Below are positions 1-6,794 of a stretch of 7,968 bases of DNA, piece after piece. How positions within the stretch are numbered: the stretch's first letter is position 1; each line of letters starts with the position of its first letter. Position numbers and translations under genes: made by a program. Location: positions 1-7,968 of the forward strand of contig CALBVI010000253.1 in assembly GCA_937969395.1 (NCBI GenBank), given 5' to 3'. The notes below the pieces were generated by a model that was not told where the DNA came from, did not search any database, and saw nothing but the letters and a program-made list of their open reading frames with translations. The stretch is from an uncultured Spongiibacteraceae bacterium (GTDB lineage: Bacteria > Pseudomonadota > Gammaproteobacteria > Pseudomonadales > Dasaniaceae).

Positions 1-1138
1 TGGAATCCCTGTTGTATTGTTAACGACCAGTACAAGAGATGCGGTTATTGATTCACGCTACACCAAGCATGTTGAAATTTGCCCTTTCATGCATGAGTCT
101 GAATCTGAGTTGTTGGGATTTGTGAAAGGCTTATCTGATAAATATCCAGGCAGTAAGGTTTTATTACCTGTTGTGGATGAGTGCGCCTATTTTGTGGGGA
201 AGTATTACGATGATTTAAAAGAGAGTTTTTTAATTCCAGCCCCCAATTGGCAGGCTATAAAAAGAATTAATAATAAAAAGTTTCAATATGAGGCTGCTGA
301 AAAATTAGGAATTCCCATTCCTGAGACGTGGTTTCCTGAGTCGCTAAAAGATGTTGGTGAGCTTGCAGATAAAATTGATAATTATCCTTACGTTATAAAA
401 CCAAATGTTTCTTTTGAGTGGAAATTGAAATCCGCAAGTACAAAAGCACAGGGTAAAAAAGGTATTCAAGTTAATAACCGTGAAGAGATGCTTGCTTGCG
501 CTCAAGACCTCTATGTGCCGGGGTTTGATTTTATGATTCAAGAAGTCATTGGTGGGCGTGACGAGAGGCTGGTAACTTTTCTAGGTTATATTGAGCGAAA
601 TCATAAGCCAAGTTCTTGGTTTGTCCGTAAAAAGCTTCGCCAGAGCCCAATTGATTTTGGATACTGTACGTTTACGGAATCTTGTCATAATAATGTTGTA
701 CTCGATCAATCAACGAGGTTGTTAGAAGAAATAAAATATCATGGTGTCGCTGGTGTTGAGTGGAAGTTGGACCCTGTGACTGAAACTTATAAGCTTATAG
801 AGATAAATGGTCGCCCGGTTAATACAACTGGGTGTGCTATTGCGTCTGGAGTAGATTTACCTTCAGTTGCTTATTTCGATGCGATAGGTTATCCGCTTCC
901 TCCTGTAACTGACTGGAAAGATGGTCAAAAATGGGCTTGGTTCGCAATGGATTTTTGGTCTGCAAAAGAGTTGATTAGTTTGAATAAGTTAACTTGGCGC
1001 GGCTGGCTGAAAGAGGCTTTTTCCGTGGAAGCAGATGCCGTTTTTTCTAGGCATGATTTTGCTATGTCGACTAAGTATTATGCTGGTGTTTTAAAAACGA
1101 TACTTGTTATGATTTTTAAAAAGGTTTTTAAAAGGTAG
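1..1138 (+). CDS. ATP-grasp superfamily ligase (COG3919-like carboligase), 5' partial
   Basis: This is an ATP-dependent carboxylate ligase of the ATP-grasp fold, probably cytosolic, joining a carboxylate to an amine or similar acceptor through an acyl phosphate. The reading frame is open to the left edge (first whole codon at 2, reading GIPVVLLTTSTRD), so the start lies outside the window; the TTG at 17 is internal. The visible part has the end of the pre-ATP-grasp domain (SRYTKH, then VLLPVVDE), the entry to the ATP-grasp domain (KKFQYEAAEKLGIPIPETW), the ATP-binding lysine in YVIKP (Lys codon 398-400), the hinge-like MIQEVIGG near 535-555, and the metal-binding EINGR at 800-814. The C-terminus is basic and hydrophobic (TILVMIFKKVFKR) and could touch the membrane. 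Family members are common in polysaccharide loci beside deacetylases and AsnB homologues, which fits this context. The substrate cannot be read from the sequence. The next gene follows after 65 bases on the same strand. Confidence 0.85.
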   Translation, partial: GIPVVLLTTSTRDAVIDSRYTKHVEICPFMHESESELLGFVKGLSDKYPGSKVLLPVVDECAYFVGKYYDDLKESFLIPAPNWQAIKRINNKKFQYEAAEKLGIPIPETWFPESLKDVGELADKIDNYPYVIKPNVSFEWKLKSASTKAQGKKGIQVNNREEMLACAQDLYVPGFDFMIQEVIGGRDERLVTFLGYIERNHKPSSWFVRKKLRQSPIDFGYCTFTESCHNNVVLDQSTRLLEEIKYHGVAGVEWKLDPVTETYKLIEINGRPVNTTGCAIASGVDLPSVAYFDAIGYPLPPVTDWKDGQKWAWFAMDFWSAKELISLNKLTWRGWLKEAFSVEADAVFSRHDFAMSTKYYAGVLKTILVMIFKKVFKR

Positions 1139-1190
1139 GGTTCACCATGAGCTTTGCTAGATAACTATCGTTGTTAAAAAAGGCTATAAA

Positions 1191-1196
1191 AAGGGA
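1191..1196 (+). promoter_or_regulatory. Ribosome binding site deciding the PrpF-like start
   Basis: AAGGGA lies 7 bases before the ATG at 1204. The alternative in-frame TTG at 1171 has no purine-rich site in front of it (it is preceded by AGATAACTATCG), so the ATG is the better start and the 11 extra codons are probably untranslated leader. Confidence 0.5.
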
Positions 1197-1203
1197 CAGT
1201 GCT

Positions 1204-2295
1204 ATGACCTCATATATCTTGGAGTGCGGTATTGTTAGAGGTGGAACTACTAAAGGTGTGTTTTTAGATTCTCGCCAATTACCTGATGATAGAGAATTAC
1301 AAAACCGGCTATTACTTTCTCTTTTTGGTAGTCCAGATACAAGGCAGGTTAATGGACTCGGTGGGGGAGATCCATTAACAAGTAAGGTTGCTTTAATTGA
1401 ACCTTCATCATGCCCTAATGCTGATATAGACTATTTGTCTGGTGAGGTGGGCATTGATGAGGCTACAGTAAATTACAGTACAATGTGTGGTAATCTTGCG
1501 TCTGGAGTGGCCTTGTTTGCTTTTACTGCAAAAATGGTTAAAGCGGAGGGAAGTGAGCTTTGCGTACGTATTCGTAATCTTAATACGGGGAAATATCTAT
1601 CATCTAAATTACAGTTAGAAGATGGAGTCCCTATGATGGCATCGTCTGATAAAATTGATGGGGTTGGGGGTATGGGGGTAAAAGTATCCCTGTGTTTCTT
1701 AACTCCAGCAGGTTCGATAACAGGACGTTTGCTGCCAACTCAAAATGCGACAGACAATATTCTGCTTGAAGGCAAAAAAAACTTGGTTTCTATTGTTGAT
1801 TGTGGAACGTTGTACGCGTTTATAGATGCCGGAAGTTTGGGTTTAGAGGGTAATGAGAGCCCTGAGTATATTGATAGTCAGTTGTATCTTCGTGGGCAGG
1901 TTGAGTCGATTCGTGATCAGGTTGCGGTTCTAATCTCAAGTTCTTTAGGTAAGCAGTTTTACTCAAAGCAAGTTAAGATTGCAATCTTTAATACTGATGT
2001 GGCTACTTGTGATTTCGATGTCGAAGCAAGGGTTATTAATCGTTATAAAACACATAAAGCATACCCTGTTTCCGGAGCTATCTGTTTAAGTGCTGCAGTA
2101 ATGATTCCTGGAACGATTACGTATAAAGCACACGGGAATCATCCTCAACAATCTGTAAAAATAGCCCACCCTAGGGGGGTTATTGAAACGTTATCTCATA
2201 TTGACGCTCGGGATGAGATTGAAGTTATATCAACATCGGTTGATCGCAGTGCTCGTGTGATTATGAATGGCTGCGCTGTTGTTGAATTAGAATAA
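1204..2295 (+). CDS. PrpF/DUF453-family isomerase (aconitate or oxalomesaconate isomerase-like)
   Basis: This is a 363-residue protein of the PrpF family, a two-domain diaminopimelate-epimerase-like fold. Known members isomerise unsaturated acids: 2-methylaconitate (PrpF) and 4-oxalomesaconate (GalD). Visible signatures are VRGGTTKGVF (residues 11-20), NGLGGGDPLTSK (50-61), the MCGNLASG loop (94-101) and HPRGVIETL near the C-terminus. In the Shewanella PrpF the proposed catalytic pair is Lys73/Cys107, by recollection. Lys61 and Cys95 here sit in the matching motifs with the same 34-residue spacing, so the active site looks intact. The length is slightly shorter than a typical PrpF (about 390). 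The ATG at 1204 is chosen because of the AAGGGA before it. No prpB, prpC, acnD or gallate-pathway gene is nearby; the neighbours are polysaccharide-modification types, so a catabolic role is unlikely and the substrate is unknown. The family call is confident; the exact reaction is not. Confidence 0.88.
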   Translation: MTSYILECGIVRGGTTKGVFLDSRQLPDDRELQNRLLLSLFGSPDTRQVNGLGGGDPLTSKVALIEPSSCPNADIDYLSGEVGIDEATVNYSTMCGNLASGVALFAFTAKMVKAEGSELCVRIRNLNTGKYLSSKLQLEDGVPMMASSDKIDGVGGMGVKVSLCFLTPAGSITGRLLPTQNATDNILLEGKKNLVSIVDCGTLYAFIDAGSLGLEGNESPEYIDSQLYLRGQVESIRDQVAVLISSSLGKQFYSKQVKIAIFNTDVATCDFDVEARVINRYKTHKAYPVSGAICLSAAVMIPGTITYKAHGNHPQQSVKIAHPRGVIETLSHIDARDEIEVISTSVDRSARVIMNGCAVVELE

Positions 2296-2382
2296 TGATT
2301 GATTTACTTTAAGGTGATATTTAAAAGATAGGTGCCGAGGCTTTAGTTTTATATTACTTTTTTGTTTCTAAATTTTATTGTG

Positions 2383-2387
2383 GGTGA
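2383..2387 (+). promoter_or_regulatory. Ribosome binding site for the GNAT gene
   Basis: GGTGA ends 5 bases before a GTG at 2393. No ATG is available at the front of this reading frame, and the TTG at 2378 has only T-rich sequence before it. The site therefore points to a GTG start, at 2393 or possibly the adjacent GTG at 2390. Confidence 0.4.
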
Positions 2388-2392
2388 TAGTG

Positions 2393-3478
2393 GTGATTGT
2401 TCGTCGTTTCAATGTAAGTGAATTTTCCAATTTGAAATCTGCTTGGCAAGAGCTTTTGGTTAGCTCTGATGCCAATAGGCTTTTTTTATCTTGGTATTGG
2501 ATGTTTAGTTGGTGGGAAAAATATTCTGTAGCGGATTTTGAACTGTTGTTATTAGGCGTATATGAAGGAGATAAATTATTATGTATTGCTCCTTTGTACA
2601 TACACAATGTAAAAGTAAAGTCGTTTTTTAAAAGTCGCCGAGTGGAATTTATAGGTACAAATAGTTCAGGTCATAGTGGTTTTCGTTCTGAATATTTACA
2701 GTTTATTAGCAGTGAGGATAGAGAAAAAGAAAGTGTAAAACTGATTTTTTCTTGGTTAAAGGAAAACGTTAAATTTAATGAGCTTTATCTTAATGACTTA
2801 GTTAAGGAATCCGTAAGCTATCGTTATCTTTCTGAATATGCGCAAATAGAGGAGTGTTATTTTCGCGTTACAGATGCTGGCGTTACATATCGTATATCAA
2901 CGGAAGGCGACTTCGATAAGTATCTACAAAGTATTGGCAAAAATTCGAGACTGAAGTTATATAATCGTCGAAAAATATTAGCTACTCTGGGTGAGGCCAA
3001 GCTTGAAATGGTCGGTTTCGATTCTTTCGAAAAGGTGCTTGATCAACTGACTTCGTTTCATCTCGCTCGCTGGGAAAAAACAATATGCTACGAAACTCAT
3101 AAATTATTCGTGTCTAGTTTATGCTCCGGTTCTGATATTTCTGTGAGTGGTGTAATGTTGTTTTTAGATGAGCGGTTATTAGGTTGTACATTTGATTTGG
3201 ATTGTAGTGGTGTAAGTTATAATTTCCAATTAGGTTTTGAAGATAATATCGATAAGAGGATTTCAATGGGGTCTCTTGTCTTGGGGTATGACATTGAGCA
3301 CTGTTTTAACTCGCCAGAGATTTGTTATTTTGATTTGTTAGCTGGAGAAGGAAAAAATAGTAATTACAAAACCAGGTTGGCACAACCAAGTGTGCAGTTT
3401 GAAAGTGTTCAGGTAATAAAACCATCTTTGCTTAAATGGCTTTTTAAAGTTAAAGATAAATGTTTTCAGGCTGATTAG
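2393..3478 (+). CDS. FemAB/BioF2-like GNAT-fold acyltransferase (Acetyltransf_6 type)
   Basis: This is a protein of about 361 residues with the double-GNAT layout of FemAB-like and CelD/BcsL-like proteins, which transfer acyl or aminoacyl groups to cell-envelope molecules. Numbered from the GTG at 2393, it has the family's N-terminal aromatic motif (FLSWYWMFSWWEKY, about 31-44), the strand motif LLCIAPLY (about 62-69), FHLARWEK (about 222-229) and the C-terminal YFDLLAGEGKNSNYK (about 312-326). There is no signal peptide, so it is probably cytosolic or peripheral to the inner membrane. The start is uncertain: TTG 2378, GTG 2384, GTG 2390 and GTG 2393 are all in frame after a stop at 2369, and I prefer 2393 because of GGTGA at 2383-2387. 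It lies 97 bases after the PrpF-like gene on the same strand. Such proteins are frequent in exopolysaccharide loci. The donor (acyl-CoA or aminoacyl-tRNA) and the acceptor cannot be told from sequence. Confidence 0.8.
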   Translation: MIVRRFNVSEFSNLKSAWQELLVSSDANRLFLSWYWMFSWWEKYSVADFELLLLGVYEGDKLLCIAPLYIHNVKVKSFFKSRRVEFIGTNSSGHSGFRSEYLQFISSEDREKESVKLIFSWLKENVKFNELYLNDLVKESVSYRYLSEYAQIEECYFRVTDAGVTYRISTEGDFDKYLQSIGKNSRLKLYNRRKILATLGEAKLEMVGFDSFEKVLDQLTSFHLARWEKTICYETHKLFVSSLCSGSDISVSGVMLFLDERLLGCTFDLDCSGVSYNFQLGFEDNIDKRISMGSLVLGYDIEHCFNSPEICYFDLLAGEGKNSNYKTRLAQPSVQFESVQVIKPSLLKWLFKVKDKCFQAD

Positions 3479-3536
3479 ATTGTAGCTTCTGATAGGGGTT
3501 GTAGTAATATTTTATTTTTAAGTGATAGATTAATAT

Positions 3537-4778
3537 ATGAATACAAGTATTGATGGTGTGCTAATAACTAAGAAAAGAAAGGCTGTCCTAGGGCTGTCTT
3601 TTGTGGTTGTTATAAGTATTGTTGTATTGTTTTTGAATTTAGGTGGACGCGATGTTTTTACACCTAAGATTTCTTTTAATGATCAATCGATAAATTTGGA
3701 GTTTTTAGCCGCTTTTGATCGCTTGCAAGCAGTGTATGTTAAAAACGGTATTGTTTATGGAGTAGAAGAGCGATCAGTGTATGCTAGTACTGATGGTGGG
3801 GAGAGTTTTGACGTAGTAGGTTATTTGCCGAGGGGAGGTGAATCAGGAGCAGGTTTATACGGTTGGTTAAAAGACACGTTTGCGAAAAATAAATTTGTAC
3901 GTAATTATCGGCGTAGTGTGGGGCCTGCATCTTTAGTCGTTTTAGAATCGGGCACTATTATTGTTGTGTCAGATCAAATATACCGTAAGGCGGCTGATGC
4001 TGAAAATTTTGAAGTGATTTCTTTGTTGGATAATCAGCTCCCTCCTTTTCAATCTGGTAGTTCTATCTCTGTTGGTCCAGAGGATGTGATTTATTACGGA
4101 GAATATACTGTAGAAAAAGAACAGAGGGCCATTAGGGTATTTCGAGGAGAGGATGATGGGCGTGTTTGGAATGTTGCATATACACTCCCCCCTACGACAG
4201 TTTTCCACGTACATTCTATTACTTGGGATAAATTTCGTCAGCGGTATTGGATAACTACAGGTGATGCTGATGAAGAAAGCTATATTTTCTATACTGAGGA
4301 TGAGTTTACTACATTGGAAGTTTTAGGAGGAGGAAGTCAAGACTGGCGTACAGTTGCTCCACTTGTGCTTGAAGACAGATTGATCTGGGCATCAGATGAT
4401 GGAAGAAAATCATCATCTATATTTTCATTTAATTTTAAATCTCAAACACTTTTAAAATTAAATGAGGTGGGTAATCCTGCAACATATGTTTCATCGACTT
4501 CCGATGGTACTTTACTCATAAGTACGACCTATGTACCTCAAACTGAATACGGGCATACTAATCTTGCGACTGCTGAAACAGCTTTGTGGGCTTCTCAGGG
4601 CGGAAAAGATTGGAAAAAAGTTTTCTCCTTACCTGAGTCGAGCAAACGGCTTCACTATCAAAGGCCGCAAATACGTTTACCGGGTGGTGATGGTAGTTTA
4701 CCAATAGTGCTAGCAACACCTTTGTATACACAGGAGTATGATTTTCAGTTGTTAGAAATAAAGATTAACTGGGATTAG
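3537..4778 (+). CDS. Membrane-anchored Asp-box (BNR) beta-propeller-like protein
   Basis: This 413-residue protein has no enzyme signature I recognise. The N-terminus has a basic patch (TKKRK, 11-15) followed by one hydrophobic segment (about 16-36) and no obvious signal-peptidase site, so it is probably an N-in/C-out anchor with the body in the periplasm. The body looks all-beta. VYASTDGGESF (81-91) contains a good Asp-box, S84-x-D86-x-G88-x-x-F91. A degenerate copy, ASQGGKDW, lies at 352-359, and looser echoes occur, such as RGEDDGRVWN. Asp-boxes mark hairpin turns in sialidase-like and other propellers. The sialidase arginine triad and FRIP motif are not evident, so I do not call it a sialidase; it may bind or sense glycans or act as a scaffold. 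The start ATG at 3537 has only a weak AGTGAT-like site before it. It lies 58 bases after the GNAT gene and 35 before asnB, consistent with co-transcription. Confidence 0.7.
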   Translation: MNTSIDGVLITKKRKAVLGLSFVVVISIVVLFLNLGGRDVFTPKISFNDQSINLEFLAAFDRLQAVYVKNGIVYGVEERSVYASTDGGESFDVVGYLPRGGESGAGLYGWLKDTFAKNKFVRNYRRSVGPASLVVLESGTIIVVSDQIYRKAADAENFEVISLLDNQLPPFQSGSSISVGPEDVIYYGEYTVEKEQRAIRVFRGEDDGRVWNVAYTLPPTTVFHVHSITWDKFRQRYWITTGDADEESYIFYTEDEFTTLEVLGGGSQDWRTVAPLVLEDRLIWASDDGRKSSSIFSFNFKSQTLLKLNEVGNPATYVSSTSDGTLLISTTYVPQTEYGHTNLATAETALWASQGGKDWKKVFSLPESSKRLHYQRPQIRLPGGDGSLPIVLATPLYTQEYDFQLLEIKINWD

Positions 4779-4802
4779 TGTTTTAGTCTGTTGGGCTTAT
4801 TT

Positions 4803-4806
4803 GGAG
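4803..4806 (+). promoter_or_regulatory. Strong ribosome binding site for asnB
   Basis: GGAG stands 7 bases before the ATG at 4814. It fixes the start so that the protein begins Met-Cys-Gly, as needed for an N-terminal cysteine nucleophile. It is the clearest ribosome binding site in the window. Confidence 0.75.
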
Positions 4807-4813
4807 ATAAAGT

Positions 4814-6760
4814 ATGTGTGGGATCTGTGGTGTATATGAGTTTAAAAATATCGGAAAAGTTGACTCCGATGTGTTAATTCGTATGCGGGATACCCTTGTT
4901 CATAGAGGACCTGATGATGCGGATATCTACCTTTCTGGCAGTGGTAATGTTGGGTTGGGGCATCGTAGGTTAAGCATTGTTGATTTGTCAGAGAATGGCC
5001 GTCAGCCAATGACAAATGCTGCCGAAGACTTGTGGATAGTTTTTAATGGCGAAATTTATAATCATGAGAAGTTAAGAGTTGATTTAGAGAAGAAGGGCTA
5101 TAACTATCATTCTGGTACTGACACAGAAACGCTGTTGTATTTGTATCAGGAATATGGACAAGATTGTCTGGATTTACTTGAAGGTATGTTCGCTTTTGCT
5201 ATTTGGGATGCAAAAACTGAAAAGTTGTTTGTGGCAAGGGATAGGTTAGGGATAAAACCGTTTTATTATACATATCAAGATGGTCGTTTTATGTTTGCTT
5301 CTGAACCTAAAGCATTGCTTGAGCATCCATCGATAAAAGCCGAATTAGATGAGAAGGCGCTGTATCATTTTGTAAGTTTTATTTGTACTCCCGCACCGTA
5401 TACCTTGATGAAAGGAATTTATAAGCTTGAGCCTGCTACTTGTATGCAGATAGGTGAAGATGGAATAGATTTTAAACGCCGCTATTGGACTCCAATTGAA
5501 AAGAATAATAATGATGTAATAAGTGAGGCGGATTATGTTCGTAAAATTGATAGTTTGTTAGGAGAGGCTACTGAAAAGCGTATGATGTCTGATGTACCAT
5601 TTGGAGCATTTCTAAGTGGTGGTATTGATTCCAGTTTAAATGTTGCCTATATGTCGGAGATGTTAGATCGGCCAGTTGATACATTTACCGTCGGCTTCTC
5701 AACACCCGGTTCAGAACAATTTAATGAGTTTGCTCCGGCAAAAGTTGTAGCTGAAAAATTTAATTCGAATCATCAGGAAATTGCATTTGACACTGATTCT
5801 ATTCTTTCCGAATTAGATAGTTTTATGGAACATCAAGATGATCTTGTAGCTCACCCTGTTTGTGTCCCTTTTTATATGATGTCAAAAGCTACGAAAGAAG
5901 CTGGGATTACAGTCGTTCAGGTTGGAGAGGGCAGTGATGAGTTTTTCATTGGTTATGAGCGATTTATGTCAGATTTGAAAACTACGGATGGGTGGAAATG
6001 GCCATTGTATAATCGTCTTCCTCGGTTTTTTAAAAACTTAGCATATCAAATAGATAAAGTATTATATGAAGTGAAAAATCCAGGTAAGCAAAACTATTTC
6101 CGTCCAGGGCAAGAGTATCTTAGACGGGCTGCTAACGGTGAAGAGTTGTTTTGGGGAGGGTTGCTGTGTTTTCCTGAAGATTTGAAAGTAGAGTTGTTTA
6201 CTGATGAGTTTCAGTCTCGTAATAAAGGTTTAGACACTTACCGAGATGTACTTGCGCCGATGTACGACGAGATTTCAAAAGAGTTCCCTGATGCTGATCA
6301 AACCCAGCGAATGTCTTACATTGAAATGCAGTTAAGGCTTCCAGAGCATTTACTGATGCGAGTAGATCGTATGTCTATGGCTTCATCTCTTGAGGCACGA
6401 GTGCCATTCCTAGACCATAAATTAGTTGAGCTAGTATTTAATATGCCTAGGGATATTAAATTGAGGGATGGTGCTAAGTCGGCGTTGAAAAAAGCATCTA
6501 GGGGTAGAATTCCTGATGAAATAATTGATCGCCGTAAACAAGGTTTTGCTGCGCCGGCCAATAACTGGTTTAAAAACATGCCGGAAGAGTTTGAGCGCGC
6601 ATTACTCTATTCTCCTTTATCACAAGCAGGTGTATTGAAATTAGAGTTTTTAGAAAACATGGTGGAACGCGTTAAGAAACAAGGTGGTTGGGATCTACAT
6701 GCTTGGAGTATTTTTATGTTAGCGAAGTGGTATGAACGTTGGATTGTCAATGCTAAATAA
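4814..6760 (+). CDS. asnB: Asparagine synthase (glutamine-hydrolysing)-type amidotransferase
   Basis: This 648-residue cytosolic enzyme takes ammonia from glutamine and, with ATP, turns a carboxylate into a carboxamide. The N-terminal class II glutaminase domain (about 1-210) is complete: nucleophile Cys2 (MCGICG), HRRLSIVDLS (50-59), FNGEIYN (77-83) and GTDTE (101-105). The synthetase domain has the PP-loop SGGIDSS (268-274), GEGSDE (371-376) and the conserved block from LPEHLLMRVDRMSM into SLEARVPFLD (509-534). All expected catalytic motifs are present, so it should be active. The length is greater than E. coli AsnB (about 550) and matches the longer AsnB forms often found in capsule, O-antigen and exopolysaccharide loci, where relatives amidate uronic acids. 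The context therefore leaves two readings: ordinary asparagine synthesis, or amidation of a sugar or acyl group. I favour the second on gene context only. It is the last + strand gene and converges with the deacetylase, 34 bases away stop to stop. Confidence 0.95.
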   Translation: MCGICGVYEFKNIGKVDSDVLIRMRDTLVHRGPDDADIYLSGSGNVGLGHRRLSIVDLSENGRQPMTNAAEDLWIVFNGEIYNHEKLRVDLEKKGYNYHSGTDTETLLYLYQEYGQDCLDLLEGMFAFAIWDAKTEKLFVARDRLGIKPFYYTYQDGRFMFASEPKALLEHPSIKAELDEKALYHFVSFICTPAPYTLMKGIYKLEPATCMQIGEDGIDFKRRYWTPIEKNNNDVISEADYVRKIDSLLGEATEKRMMSDVPFGAFLSGGIDSSLNVAYMSEMLDRPVDTFTVGFSTPGSEQFNEFAPAKVVAEKFNSNHQEIAFDTDSILSELDSFMEHQDDLVAHPVCVPFYMMSKATKEAGITVVQVGEGSDEFFIGYERFMSDLKTTDGWKWPLYNRLPRFFKNLAYQIDKVLYEVKNPGKQNYFRPGQEYLRRAANGEELFWGGLLCFPEDLKVELFTDEFQSRNKGLDTYRDVLAPMYDEISKEFPDADQTQRMSYIEMQLRLPEHLLMRVDRMSMASSLEARVPFLDHKLVELVFNMPRDIKLRDGAKSALKKASRGRIPDEIIDRRKQGFAAPANNWFKNMPEEFERALLYSPLSQAGVLKLEFLENMVERVKKQGGWDLHAWSIFMLAKWYERWIVNAK

Positions 6761-6794
6761 AAAGACAAATTAGGGTTGTTTAACTTTTTTGTAT

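Noticed and set aside
1147..1164. Five-codon ATG reading frame between the first two genes
   Set aside because: It has no ribosome binding site and is too short to support as a gene or leader peptide.
1171..1203. TTG at 1171 as the start of the PrpF-like protein
   Set aside because: It has no ribosome site, and the extra residues (MLKKAIKRDSA) fall outside the family's usual N-terminus. ATG 1204 has AAGGGA at a good distance.
1204..2295. Methylcitrate-cycle prpF
   Set aside because: No prpB, prpC, prpD or acnD lies in the window and the neighbours are polysaccharide-type genes. The family assignment is kept but the prpF symbol is not.
2296..2392. Internal promoter in the 97-base gap before the GNAT gene (TTGATT near 2299, TATATT near 2350)
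   Set aside because: The hexamer-like matches are not at workable spacing and such matches are expected by chance in AT-rich DNA.
2368..2607. Small open frame on the - strand opposite the 5' part of the GNAT gene
   Set aside because: It lies antisense to a gene with clear family motifs, and its low-complexity Ser/Asn/Lys/Thr composition is typical of a shadow frame. The similar short antisense frames at 344-541, 3969-4214 and 6316-6579 were rejected for the same reason.
3537..4778. Secreted sialidase
   Set aside because: Only Asp-box motifs are seen. The FRIP motif and arginine triad are not evident, and the N-terminus looks like an anchor rather than a cleaved signal.
1..6760. N-acetylglutaminylglutamine amide osmolyte synthesis, since an AsnB homologue, an ATP-grasp ligase and a GNAT protein are all present
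   Set aside because: In that pathway the ligase is a GNAT/ATP-grasp fusion beside a dedicated amidotransferase. Here the visible ATP-grasp protein is COG3919-like without a fused GNAT, the GNAT is FemAB/BioF2-like, and three unrelated genes share the cluster.
6772..6790. Rho-independent terminator just after asnB (AGGGTT / AACTTT followed by T's)
   Set aside because: The stem has six pairs, two of them G-U wobbles, so it is too weak. The palindrome at 6837-6869 is the better candidate.
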